From: Streptomyces sp. NBC_01232
Lineage (GTDB): Bacteria; Actinomycetota; Actinomycetes; Streptomycetales; Streptomycetaceae
Length of the DNA stretch: 64,000 nucleotides
Direction: 5' to 3'
Assembly (NCBI RefSeq): GCF_035989885.1
Contig: NZ_CP108518.1
Location: 2,043,501 to 2,107,500 of the forward strand
This document shows, piece by piece, positions 1 to 8,475 of this stretch; position 1 is the first letter of the stretch; each line of letters begins with the position of its first letter. The notes below the pieces were generated by a model. That model did not search any database. It saw only the letters and a list, made by a program, of their open reading frames with translations, and was not told the origin of the DNA. A program made the translations under genes and the position numbers.

Positions 1-97
1 CGACGCGCGGCGGCTCTGCTCCGGGCACCGTCTCGAAAGCCATCTGGGGGAAGAGACACCCCTGGGAAAACTGTGCTGGGAGGGCGGGCAGGTACTC

Positions 98-409
98 ATG
101 ATCAATGTGGGGTTTTCGGTCTGCACCGCTTTCCATCTCGCGGAGTACCGAATTCCGAAGCCCCCCTTGCGCATGTACGAGTGTGTGGTGAAGGTGAACC
201 TTCCGGGGCTGCAAAGGCACCGGCAGGAGGGGGAGTGGGCGGCGTACGAGGACGTTGCGCTGGATGACAGCGATTTCGCGGAGATCGGTGACGCGTTCCC
301 GGATTCACGGGTGCGCAGGGGGCGGGTGGCAGGTGCGTCGACCATGCTCTTCTCCGTCCCGGAGGCCGTCGATCACGCCCTTGACTGGATGACCGAAAAC
401 CGACGCTGA
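98..409 (+). CDS. hypothetical protein upstream of fxsC
   Basis: Encodes a 103-residue protein that I do not recognise. It has no signal peptide or membrane segment, is rich in charged residues, and ends WMTENRR, so it is not an FxSxx-COOH precursor peptide. The ATG at 98 has a GCAGG stretch about seven bases upstream. An internal ATG at 173 would give 78 residues starting MYECVV and is the main alternative. It lies 80 bases upstream of the TIR gene on the same strand, so it may belong to that cluster, but nothing in it points to a function. The 97 bases before it show no gene; what precedes the cluster is outside the window. Confidence 0.5.
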   Translation: MINVGFSVCTAFHLAEYRIPKPPLRMYECVVKVNLPGLQRHRQEGEWAAYEDVALDDSDFAEIGDAFPDSRVRRGRVAGASTMLFSVPEAVDHALDWMTENRR

Positions 410-489
410 TTGACTGAACGATGAGGGGATGTGGCGAAGCAGCTCCGGAATGATGTTTCTTCGCTTCGCATCTTCGGGACGGGGGTCGT

Positions 490-1866
490 GTGCCCGCATC
501 AGGGGAGCCGTACTTTTTTCTCAGTTACGCACATACACCGAGGTTCGGGGCCGGGGGACCCGACCCCGACATGTGGGTCGAGCGCCTTTTCCGCGATCTC
601 TGCGGACACGTCATGGCGCTGACCGATCTGCGCGCCGGGTACGACGTCGGGTTCATGGACCGGGAGATACGCAGCGGCGAGGGCTGGTCCGAACGGCTGG
701 CCCGGGCACTCGCCAACTGCCGCGTCTTCGTTCCCCTGTTCTCGCCGCGCTACTTCGCCAGCGAGATGTGCGGGAAGGAGTGGTTCGCCTTCGCGCAGCG
801 CGCGGTCCAGCACGGTGCGGTCCGCAACACACCGGCCGAGGCCATCGTGCCCGCGTTATGGGTGCCGGTCCCGCCGGAGCAACTCCCCGGTCCCGCCGAG
901 CGGTTGCAGTTCAACCACAACACCTTCGGCGAGCGCTACGTCACCGACGGCCTGTACGGGCTGATCAAACTGCGCGGTTACGCCGACCAGTACGAGCAGG
1001 CGGTCTACGAGCTCGCACGGCGCATCGTCCAGGTCGCCGAGACCGCCCACCTGGAGCCCATCCGACCGCTGGACTACCGGAACGTGCCCAGCGCCTTCGG
1101 CTCCAGCGGCAGCCCCTCCCGCACCCTGCACGTGACGGTGGCCGCCGCCTCCCGGCACGAACTGCCGGAGGGCCGGACCCCCGAGTACTACGGGGACACC
1201 GCGCTGGAGTGGAACCCGTACCACCCGGTCGCCCAGCGGCCCATCGCCTACGTCGCCGAGGACCTGGTCAAGAACCTCAACTACCAGACCACCATGTCCT
1301 CCTTCGACGACGAGGCCGGACACCTCGACGGCAAACAGCTGCCGACCCGCCCGGAGATCCTGATCGTCGACCGCTGGGCGGTGGAGGACGAGGACCGGCG
1401 CCTGCGCCTGGCCGCCTTCGACCGGGACCCGCGGCCGTGGGTCAACGTGGTCGTGCCCTGGAACCGGTACGACCACCAGAGCCGGTCGAAGGAGTCCGAG
1501 CTGGCCGACCGGCTGGAGACCACCATGCCCAGGACGATGAGCCAGGGCCGGGCCGCCTGCCGTGCCGCGGCCAACGGCGTGGCGAACGTGGAGACCCTCG
1601 GCCAGATCCTGCCGCAGGTGGTCGAGGCCGCCGCCCAGCAGTTCCTCAGACACGCCCAGCCGTATCCGCCGAAGGGCGACACCTCGATCGACCGGCCCCG
1701 GCTGCTGGGTCCGATGGGGATGAACGGGCCGCCCGGCCCGCCATCGCCCCGTGTCCCCTTCCCGCCCGACTCCGACCGGCACCGGACCGGGCCCGCGGGC
1801 GCCGGCCTCCACGACAACGACGACAACGACACCGACCGGGGGGACGCGGATGACAGCGAGCAGTGA
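490..1866 (+). CDS. fxsC: TIR-like protein, FxsC family
   Basis: A 458-residue protein with a TIR-like domain at about residues 6-165, opening with FFLSYAHTP. The segment SPRYFASEMCGKEW (about 85-98) matches the TIR region that carries the catalytic glutamate in NAD-cleaving TIR enzymes; the matching residue here is E97. A second conserved region (about 195-400) is the FxsC C-terminal part, followed by a Pro/Asp-rich tail. FxsC is known as a partner in actinobacterial FxSxx-COOH (FxsA/FxsB) loci; its biochemistry is not established as far as I know. The start is GTG at 490, after a G-rich stretch. The 3' end overlaps the next gene by 17 bases, so the two are probably translated together. No fxsA or fxsB (radical SAM) gene is visible here. 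NADase activity is inference. Confidence 0.85.
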   Translation: MPASGEPYFFLSYAHTPRFGAGGPDPDMWVERLFRDLCGHVMALTDLRAGYDVGFMDREIRSGEGWSERLARALANCRVFVPLFSPRYFASEMCGKEWFAFAQRAVQHGAVRNTPAEAIVPALWVPVPPEQLPGPAERLQFNHNTFGERYVTDGLYGLIKLRGYADQYEQAVYELARRIVQVAETAHLEPIRPLDYRNVPSAFGSSGSPSRTLHVTVAAASRHELPEGRTPEYYGDTALEWNPYHPVAQRPIAYVAEDLVKNLNYQTTMSSFDDEAGHLDGKQLPTRPEILIVDRWAVEDEDRRLRLAAFDRDPRPWVNVVVPWNRYDHQSRSKESELADRLETTMPRTMSQGRAACRAAANGVANVETLGQILPQVVEAAAQQFLRHAQPYPPKGDTSIDRPRLLGPMGMNGPPGPPSPRVPFPPDSDRHRTGPAGAGLHDNDDNDTDRGDADDSEQ

Positions 1867-4800
1867 CAGCGACAGCGACAGCCGTGACGGACGCATCGTC
1901 ACCTTCTATTCGTACAAGGGCGGCACGGGCCGCACCATGGCGCTGGCCAACACCGCCTGGATCCTGGCGGCAAACGGCAAGCGGGTCCTCGCCGTGGACT
2001 GGGACCTGGAGGCCCCCGGCCTGCACCGCTTCTTCCACCCCTTCCTCGACCCCTCCACGCTCGGGGCCACCACCGGGGTCATCGACCTGATCAGTGAGTA
2101 CGCCTGGGCCGCCACCAGCCCGGTCCAGCGACCGGACGACTGGCACAAGGACTACGCGCGGATACAGCCGCACGCCGTCTCGCTCACCCCGGAGACCCAC
2201 GGCTGGGAGTTCCCGTACGGCGGCACCCTGGACTTCGTCTCGGCGGGCCGGCAGAACCGCGAGTACTCGGCGACCGTCTCCACCTTCGACTGGGACAACT
2301 TCTACGACCGGCTCGGTGGCGGGCTCTTCTTCGACGCGTTACGCGCCGACATGAAGCGGAACTACGACTACGTCCTGATCGACAGCCGCACCGGCCTGTC
2401 CGACATCGCGGACATCTGCACGGTCCACCTCCCGGACGTCCTCGTCGACTGCTTCACCCTGTCCGACCAGTCCATCGACGGCGCCGCGTCCGTGGCCCGC
2501 CAGATCGACGAGCGGTTCAACGACCGCGGCATCAAGATCTACCCGGTGCCGATGCGCATCGACGAGGGCGAGAAGGAGAAGGCCGACGCCGGCCGGGCAC
2601 TGGCCCGGATCAAGTTCGACCGCTTCCCGAACGGCCTGATCGGGGACGAGCTCACCTCGTACTGGGGCGCGGTGGAGATCCCGTACCGCCCCTACTACGC
2701 CTACGAGGAGACCCTGGCCACCTTCGGCGACGAGGCCGGGCTCACCAACTCCCTGCTGTCCGCCTTCGAGCGCCTGACCGCCGTGGTCACCGAGGGCGAC
2801 ATCACCTCCATGCCGGTGATCGGCGAGGAGGTCCGGCTGCGCATCAGGGACGCCTTCACCCGGCGCCGCCCGGCCCTGCCCGCCGACCTGTTCCTGTCCT
2901 ACGTGGCGGAGAACCGGATGTGGGCCGACTGGATCGAGTCGGTGCTCACCCGGGCCGGTTTCCGGGTCGTGCCGAAGGACGTCTCGGCCGAGCAGGCACC
3001 GGAGGTCCCGGCCGGGGACACCCTGGGGGGCGCGGGCATCAGCGTCGACACCGCCGCCCGGACCGTGGTGCTGCTCTCCACGGCCTACCTCAAGTCCGCC
3101 CGGGCCGTGGACGTGTGGGAGCGGGCGGCCGCCGAGGACCCGACCGGCGGCCGGCGCCAGCTGGTGCCGCTGAGGGTGGGGGACGTACGGCTCTCCACGC
3201 CGTACATCGACCGCAATCCGGTGGACCTCTTCCGGCTCGACGAGGTGCACGCCACCACCGCCCTGCTGCGTGCGGTGGAGCGGCCCATGGCGCTGCCCGA
3301 CAGCGTCAACAGCGCCTCCCAGCCCGGCCCCCGCTTCCCGGGGACGGTCCCGAAGATCTGGAACGCGCCTCCCCGCAACCCCGGCTTCACCGGGCGCAGC
3401 ATCGTGCTGGAGCGGATGCGCGACCAGCTCGGCGGCGGCATGGCCGTGGTGCTGCCGCAGCCGCAGACCCTGTTCGGGCTCGGGGGCGTCGGCAAGACCC
3501 AGGTGGCGCTGGAGTACGTGCACCGGTTCATGGCCGACTACGACCTGGTGTGGTGGATCTCCTCGGAGCAGACCGACGACGTGGTCGCGGCCCTCGCGGA
3601 GCTGGCGGTACGGCTGGGCGCGCAGACCGGCGAGGACATGGCGGCCGCCTCGCAGGAGGCGATCGACCTGCTGCGGCGCGGGGTGCCCTCCTCCCGCTGG
3701 CTGCTGGTCTTCGACAACGCGGACGACCCCGAGACGCTCAAGCGGTTCTTCCCGCCGGGCGGGCCCGGCCACGTCCTGGTGACCTCCCGCAACCAGTCCT
3801 GGTCGCAGTACGGCGACGCGCTGCCGGTGGACGTGTTCCTGCGCGAGGAGTCCATCGAGCACCTCCAGCGCCGGGCCCCCGGGCTCAGCAAGGACGACGC
3901 CGAGCAGGTGGCCGTGGCGGTGGGCGACCTGCCGCTGGCCGTGGAGCAGGCGGGTGCCTGGATCGCGGAGACGGCGACGCCGGTGTCCGTGTACATCGAG
4001 CAGCTGGCCCAGCAGGCGGCCCGGGTGCTGGCGCTGAACCAGCCGCCCGGTTACCCGGAGCCGGTGGCGGCCACGTGGAACATCTCCATCGAGCGGCTGC
4101 AGTCCCGCTCCCCGGCCGCGGTCCGGCTGCTCCAGCTCTGCGCCTTCCTCGCGCCCGAGCCGATCTCCGCGAACCTGCTCTACAGCAAGGAGATGATCGA
4201 CGCCCTCAAGCCCTACGACTCCTCGCTGCAGGAGAAGCTGGTGCTGGGCCGGGTGATCCGGGAGATCGGCCGGTTCGCGCTGGCCAAGGTCGACCAGGTC
4301 AGCAACAGCATCCAGGTCCACCGGCTGGTGCAGGCGGTGATCCGGGCCCAGCTGACCGAGGAGGAGCAGCGGGAGGCCCGGCACGCGGTCCACCGGATCC
4401 TGGCGGGGGCCCGGCCGGACGACGACGAGCCGATCGACAACCCGGAGACGTGGCCGCGGTTCAACACCATCTGGTCGCACCTGACGCCGTCGGAGGCCCG
4501 GTTCTGCAAGGAGCCGGAGACGCGCCGGCTGCTGATCGACCGGGTGCGCTATCTGTGGAAGCGCGGTGACTTCAAGGCCGCGTACGCGCTCGGCGAGGAG
4601 CTGCGGGAGTCGTGGAAGGAGATGCTGGGCAACGACGACCTGCAGTACCTGTACCTGCGCTTCCACCTGTCGAACATCCTGCGTTCGCAGGGGCGGTTCG
4701 TGGAGGCGAAGGAGCTGGACGAGGTCACGCTGGAGCGGCAGCGCGCGCAGCTCGGTCCCTCGCACCCGCACACGTACATGACCATGAGCGGTCTGGCCAA

Positions 4801-5839
4801 CACCCTGGGCGCGCTGGGCCAGTACGGCCAGGCGATGGAGCTGGCGACCGACGCGCACGAGGGCTTCAGCCAGATCTTCCACGAGGCGCACCCGCGCACG
4901 CTGGCCGCCGCGAACAACCTGGCGCTGAACCTGCGGCTCGTGGGCCAGTACACCAGAGCCCGCGAGATCGACCAGGAAGTGCACGACCTGCGCACGGAGG
5001 TGCTCGGGCCGGAGCACCCGTACACCCTGTCCTCGGCGCAGAACCTGGCCCGTGACCTGCGGGAGGTGGGCCGGTACGAGGATTCGGTGCAGCTGCTGAG
5101 CCGGACGTACGAGACCTACAAGCGGACGCTGGGACGGGCTTTCCCGGGCACCCTGTCGGCCGCGAAGAACCTGGCCGTGTCGCTGCGCCGGGCGGGCCAG
5201 CTGGAGGACGCCTTCCGGCTGACCACGGCCACCCGGGCCCGCTACCGGGCCAAGTACACCGCCGTCAACCCGGACCTGCTGTCCTGTGAGCTCAACCTGG
5301 CCTCGGACCTGTTCGCGACCGGGGATGCGGGCGGGGCGCGGGACCTGGCGCAGGAGGTGGTGGACGAGTACATGAAGGTGCCGGGCGAGCGGCACCCGTA
5401 CACCCTGGCAGCCGTGAACAACCTGGCGGTCTTCCACTGGGGCACGGGCGCCGCGGAGACGGCGGAGACGATGCTGCGCCAGACGATACGGGGCATGCGG
5501 GACGTCCTGGGCGACAACCACCCGCACACGGTCTTCGCCCATCTCAACCTGGCGAACACGCGGGCCGACCTGGGTGATCCGGAGGGCGCCCTGGAGCTTG
5601 AGCGGCTCGCGGTGATGCGGTTGCGCGAGGCGCTCGGGGCGCACCATCCGGAGACCCTCGCGAGCAGCTCCAACATGGCGATCAGCCTGGACTCGATGGG
5701 CCGCAAGGAGGAGGCGGCCCGGCTGCGTTCGGAGGCGGTGTCCGAGCTGACCCGGCTGCTCGGCGAGGAGCACAGTCTGGCGCGCTATGCGCGCGACGAG
5801 CGGCGGGTCCACCGCGACCTGGAGCCTCTCGCCGTCTGA
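1850..5839 (+). CDS. fxsT: STAND-type P-loop/TIR/NB-ARC/TPR protein (FxsT family)
   Basis: A 1329-residue multidomain protein. In order: a ParA/MinD-like P-loop domain (KGGTGRT at 23-29, with Arg where ParA has the second Lys), a TIR-like domain from about residue 345 (DLFLSYVAENR), an NB-ARC ATPase (GLGGVGKT near 541-548, LLVFDNADD near 617), and a long C-terminal run of kinesin-light-chain-type TPRs (about 900-1310, repeated HPHT/HPYT motifs with NLA turns). This is the architecture of the FxSxx-COOH system tetratricopeptide proteins. STAND ATPases usually sit inactive until a ligand binds the repeats, then oligomerise. The TIR segment STAYLKSARAVDVW has Val where the catalytic Glu would fall, so this TIR is probably not an NADase. 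The start is ATG at 1850, inside the end of fxsC. An in-frame ATG at 1751 would add 33 low-complexity residues and is unlikely. Confidence 0.88.
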   Translation: MTASSDSDSDSRDGRIVTFYSYKGGTGRTMALANTAWILAANGKRVLAVDWDLEAPGLHRFFHPFLDPSTLGATTGVIDLISEYAWAATSPVQRPDDWHKDYARIQPHAVSLTPETHGWEFPYGGTLDFVSAGRQNREYSATVSTFDWDNFYDRLGGGLFFDALRADMKRNYDYVLIDSRTGLSDIADICTVHLPDVLVDCFTLSDQSIDGAASVARQIDERFNDRGIKIYPVPMRIDEGEKEKADAGRALARIKFDRFPNGLIGDELTSYWGAVEIPYRPYYAYEETLATFGDEAGLTNSLLSAFERLTAVVTEGDITSMPVIGEEVRLRIRDAFTRRRPALPADLFLSYVAENRMWADWIESVLTRAGFRVVPKDVSAEQAPEVPAGDTLGGAGISVDTAARTVVLLSTAYLKSARAVDVWERAAAEDPTGGRRQLVPLRVGDVRLSTPYIDRNPVDLFRLDEVHATTALLRAVERPMALPDSVNSASQPGPRFPGTVPKIWNAPPRNPGFTGRSIVLERMRDQLGGGMAVVLPQPQTLFGLGGVGKTQVALEYVHRFMADYDLVWWISSEQTDDVVAALAELAVRLGAQTGEDMAAASQEAIDLLRRGVPSSRWLLVFDNADDPETLKRFFPPGGPGHVLVTSRNQSWSQYGDALPVDVFLREESIEHLQRRAPGLSKDDAEQVAVAVGDLPLAVEQAGAWIAETATPVSVYIEQLAQQAARVLALNQPPGYPEPVAATWNISIERLQSRSPAAVRLLQLCAFLAPEPISANLLYSKEMIDALKPYDSSLQEKLVLGRVIREIGRFALAKVDQVSNSIQVHRLVQAVIRAQLTEEEQREARHAVHRILAGARPDDDEPIDNPETWPRFNTIWSHLTPSEARFCKEPETRRLLIDRVRYLWKRGDFKAAYALGEELRESWKEMLGNDDLQYLYLRFHLSNILRSQGRFVEAKELDEVTLERQRAQLGPSHPHTYMTMSGLANTLGALGQYGQAMELATDAHEGFSQIFHEAHPRTLAAANNLALNLRLVGQYTRAREIDQEVHDLRTEVLGPEHPYTLSSAQNLARDLREVGRYEDSVQLLSRTYETYKRTLGRAFPGTLSAAKNLAVSLRRAGQLEDAFRLTTATRARYRAKYTAVNPDLLSCELNLASDLFATGDAGGARDLAQEVVDEYMKVPGERHPYTLAAVNNLAVFHWGTGAAETAETMLRQTIRGMRDVLGDNHPHTVFAHLNLANTRADLGDPEGALELERLAVMRLREALGAHHPETLASSSNMAISLDSMGRKEEAARLRSEAVSELTRLLGEEHSLARYARDERRVHRDLEPLAV

Positions 5840-5912
5840 TCCGACGGCGGGCGGCGGGGGCTCCGCGCGTGCGGGTCCCCCGCCGCCCGCCACCCGACAG
5901 CAGGGGGGCGCT

Positions 5913-6821
5913 GTGACCGACAGCACGACCTTTCGAAACGAGGACCTGCCGGCCCTCTTCCACCACACCGACCAGGCGGCGATCTCCCGGCAGCGGGAGT
6001 CGACGCAGGCCACCCGTGCCCAGTTGCTGCTGCTGGTCGCAGCCGCGGCGGCGGCCGCGCTGCCGGCCGGCCCGAAGCTGGGTTCGATGTACCTGTTCGG
6101 GCTGCTGAGCGTGGTCTCGTACCTGGGGGTGCTGGGCGTGGGCATGCGGGCGACCCGGCGCCGGGCCCGCCCGCAGTGGCAGCTCAACCGCAGTGCGGCG
6201 GAGTTCATCAAGTCCCTGGCCTGGCGTTACGCGGTGCACGGGGCGCCGTTCGGCAGCGAGGTGGCCGAACCGGAAGCGGCGTACCGCACCCGGCTGGAGG
6301 CGGGTCTGTCCGAGCTGCGGAAGATGGGCTGGGTGGATCCGCGGGCCGCCGGGACGGTGCCGGAGGGCGGGGAGATCACCGGCGTGATGCAGCGGCTGCG
6401 CGGGATGGACTACCAGGCGAGGCGCGAGACGTACGTACGGGACCGGCTGATCGAGCAGCGCAACTGGTACCGGCGGCGGTCGGAGGTGTCCCGGCGGGCG
6501 ACGAACCTGTGGTCGTGGACGATCGTGCTGCTGACCTGTCTGGCCCTGCTGTTCGCTCTGCTGGGGAGCTTCGGTTCGGGTCCGGGGCCGAGGCTGACCG
6601 CCCTGCTGAGCGCGGCGGCGGCGGCCGGCATCGCCTGGAACGAGGTGCGCCGCCACCACCCGCTGATCGAGGCGCACACCCTGATCGAGCAGGATCTGGC
6701 GGCGATGATGGTCGTGATGCAGACGACGATCACCGAGTCCCAGTGGCCGTCCTCGGTGTACGAGACCGAGCGCTACGTGTCTCCGATGCACACGGACTGG
6801 CTGGCCCGGCACAGCAGTTGA
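5913..6821 (+). CDS. SLATT (DUF4231-like) membrane effector
   Basis: A 302-residue protein with four predicted membrane helices in two pairs: about 36-52 and 57-78, then 200-220 and 227-243. A cytoplasmic stretch lies between them with the motif AWRYAVHGAPF (103-113). This matches the SMODS- and SLOG-associating two-helix effector families (SLATT, formerly DUF4231), apparently two SLATT units in tandem. SLATT proteins are predicted to damage or permeabilise the membrane in nucleotide-dependent conflict systems. The start is GTG at 5913 behind AGGGGGGCGCT. It follows the FxsT-type gene by 73 bases on the same strand and is convergent with a SLOG gene 31 bases away. The pairing of SLATT with SLOG supports a functional link; the effector role is inferred from the family. 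Confidence 0.82.
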   Translation: MTDSTTFRNEDLPALFHHTDQAAISRQRESTQATRAQLLLLVAAAAAAALPAGPKLGSMYLFGLLSVVSYLGVLGVGMRATRRRARPQWQLNRSAAEFIKSLAWRYAVHGAPFGSEVAEPEAAYRTRLEAGLSELRKMGWVDPRAAGTVPEGGEITGVMQRLRGMDYQARRETYVRDRLIEQRNWYRRRSEVSRRATNLWSWTIVLLTCLALLFALLGSFGSGPGPRLTALLSAAAAAGIAWNEVRRHHPLIEAHTLIEQDLAAMMVVMQTTITESQWPSSVYETERYVSPMHTDWLARHSS

Positions 6822-6852
6822 GAGCGGTTGCCGAAACGGCCGGGGGCGTGGC

Positions 6853-7332
6853 TCAGTCGCGGGTCACGCCCTCGCGCCAGATGACGGTGACCGGTTTGCC
6901 GAGCGCCCGCGCGTAGGCGACGATCTCGCCGGTGCCGCCGTGGCCGCGGGCGGGCTGTCCGTCCCAGACGGCGACGAGCCGGTCGCAGGAGTCGGCGATG
7001 TAGGTGCCGGCGGCGTAGTAGGCCTCGTCCGTGGAGCGGGCGAAGTCCATCCGGATCTCCTGTGTGGCCCGGATCTTGAGCCCCCGGTAGCGGGCGAGGG
7101 CCTCGGCGTCCTCGAAGCCCGCTTCGTAGTCCCCGCTGGGGATCACCACGGTGAGGCCGGCGCCGTATTCGAGCGCGATGGCGGCGAACAGCTGGTCAGC
7201 CCCCTCGGCGAGGCTGGAGAGGGCTTCCAGCGGTCCTTCGTGGCTGCCCAGTACGGCCCGCAGGCCGCTCTCCACATGGCCGAGCACCGACTCCGGAATG
7301 GATCGGTGCCCGGTCACGCCGATGCGTTTCAT
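6853..7332 (-). CDS. SLOG-family nucleotide-binding protein
   Basis: A 159-residue protein that is essentially one SLOG domain (Rossmann-like, related to the TIR, DprA and LOG folds). Visible family motifs are RIGVTGHRS at the N-terminus, LAEGADQL, VVIPSGDY, and near the C-terminus DRLVAVWDGQPARGHGGT followed by a closing VIWREGVTRD. SLOG proteins are predicted to sense or process nucleotide-derived signals and often accompany SLATT effectors. The ATG at 7332 starts exactly at MKRIGVTGHR; an upstream start would add 14 residues that do not fit the family. It faces the SLATT gene tail to tail, with 31 bases between, so any shared function is not by co-transcription. Confidence 0.82.
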   Translation of the reverse strand: MKRIGVTGHRSIPESVLGHVESGLRAVLGSHEGPLEALSSLAEGADQLFAAIALEYGAGLTVVIPSGDYEAGFEDAEALARYRGLKIRATQEIRMDFARSTDEAYYAAGTYIADSCDRLVAVWDGQPARGHGGTGEIVAYARALGKPVTVIWREGVTRD

Positions 7333-7373
7333 GCAGAAACCAGCCTCCCCCGTGGACACGGCCGCCTGGAACA

Positions 7374-7394
7374 TCCTCCCAGAAGGCGGGAGGA
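7374..7394 (-). terminator. hairpin downstream of the streptogrisin gene
   Basis: A 7-bp inverted repeat (TCCTCCC / GGGAGGA, loop of 7) 36 bases past the protease stop codon, between it and the start of the SLOG gene. There is no U-tract, so it is only a modest terminator candidate. Confidence 0.4.
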
Positions 7395-7429
7395 CGTCCA
7401 GGGGTGCGGCGGGGGCGCGTGAGTCACCG

Positions 7430-8314
7430 TCAGTAGACGCTGACCCCGTAGGCGTTGAGGGCTTCGACCACGGGCTGGAAGAAGGTCGTGCCGCCCGAGG
7501 AGCAGTTGCCGCTGCCGCCGGAGGTGAGGCCGACGGCGCGGGTGCCCGAGTAGAGCGGGCCTCCGCTGTCGCCGGGTTCGGCGCACACGTTGGTGCGGAT
7601 CATGCCGTAGACGACGTCGCCGCCGCCGTAGTTGACGGTGGCGTTGAGCCCGGTGACCCGGCCGCTGTGGGTGCCGGTGGTGGACCCGCGCCTGGTCACC
7701 GACATGTTGACGGTGGCGTTCACTGCGCTGGTGATGTCCTGGCCGCCGACGGTCCCGGGGGGCACCGGTGAGTTGCTGGCGTACTTGATGAGGCCGTAGT
7801 CGTTGGTCGGGAAGCTGGAGCCGACCGTGGAGCCGACGACGGTGGTGCGGGCGGAGTTGCTCCACCAGGTGCCCGCGCCGTCGGTGCAGTGCCCGGCGGT
7901 CAGGGCGTAGTAGGTGCTGCCGCTGCGCACGTTGAAGCCGAGCGAACAGCGCCAGCTCGACGCGTAGATGGCGTCGCCGCCGGAGACGAGCTTGGTGAGC
8001 CTGCCGGGGATGCGGTCGATGCGCAGGGCTCCGGCGTTGGCTCCGGCCTCGCGCTTGATTCTCGCGATTCCGGCGTCGGAGACCGTGGAGTCGGCGGAGA
8101 CCACGAGGGTTCCGGTGGCGGGGTCGGTGTGCCAGGCGGTGCCCGCCACGTCGGCGCGCAGGACGGATGCGCCGGCCGAGGCGAGCCGGTCGGCGCTGAA
8201 TCCGCCGTCCTGCGAGTCCGCACTCGCCGCCGTGGGGACGGCGAGCGCTGCGGCGGCGGCCAGGCCGGTGGCCGCCGCGAGCAGCCTGTTACGGGTCATG
8301 CGCTTGATCCTCAC
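7430..8314 (-). CDS. sprB: streptogrisin B-type secreted serine protease (S1 family)
   Basis: A 294-residue pre-pro-protease very close to Streptomyces griseus protease B as I remember it. It has a signal peptide (about residues 1-32), a propeptide (33-109) and a mature chymotrypsin-fold enzyme starting at Val110 (VSGGDAIY), leaving 185 residues, the usual mature length. The catalytic triad is H142 (TAGHC), D172 (NDYG) and S250 (GDSGGP). Disulphide pairs are likely C123-C143 and C244-C271. The start is GTG at 8314, because AGGAGG lies eight bases upstream; the ATG at 8299 would be too far from it. The enzyme is exported and degrades protein with a preference for large hydrophobic residues. 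It is a stand-alone gene. Confidence 0.93.
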   Translation of the reverse strand: MRIKRMTRNRLLAAATGLAAAAALAVPTAASADSQDGGFSADRLASAGASVLRADVAGTAWHTDPATGTLVVSADSTVSDAGIARIKREAGANAGALRIDRIPGRLTKLVSGGDAIYASSWRCSLGFNVRSGSTYYALTAGHCTDGAGTWWSNSARTTVVGSTVGSSFPTNDYGLIKYASNSPVPPGTVGGQDITSAVNATVNMSVTRRGSTTGTHSGRVTGLNATVNYGGGDVVYGMIRTNVCAEPGDSGGPLYSGTRAVGLTSGGSGNCSSGGTTFFQPVVEALNAYGVSVY

Positions 8315-8475
8315 TTCTCGTCCTCCTGGAGAGGGTCGGGGGCCCGGCGGTCGTGGGGGTGCCAGAGCCCGTGAGGCGCAGCCGGGGGCACGGCGGGCGC
8401 ATGAACTTTGGCCGTGCCCCTGACAAGCGCTGTCGGGAGTGTCCTGTCGGCGGATACCGGTCGCAAGAGCGGCTT

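Noticed and set aside
2339..6211. Very long antisense open frame (over 1200 codons) opposite fxsT
   Set aside because: It is the mirror of a GC-rich coding sequence. Its translation is Arg/Val/Gly-rich, lacks any domain, and the plus strand has clear P-loop, NB-ARC and TPR motifs.
1..7332. Genomic island or prophage remnant containing the TIR/SLATT/SLOG genes
   Set aside because: No integrase, tRNA, direct flanking repeat or drop in GC content is visible; codon use looks like the rest of the window. Acquisition by transfer cannot be excluded but is not shown.
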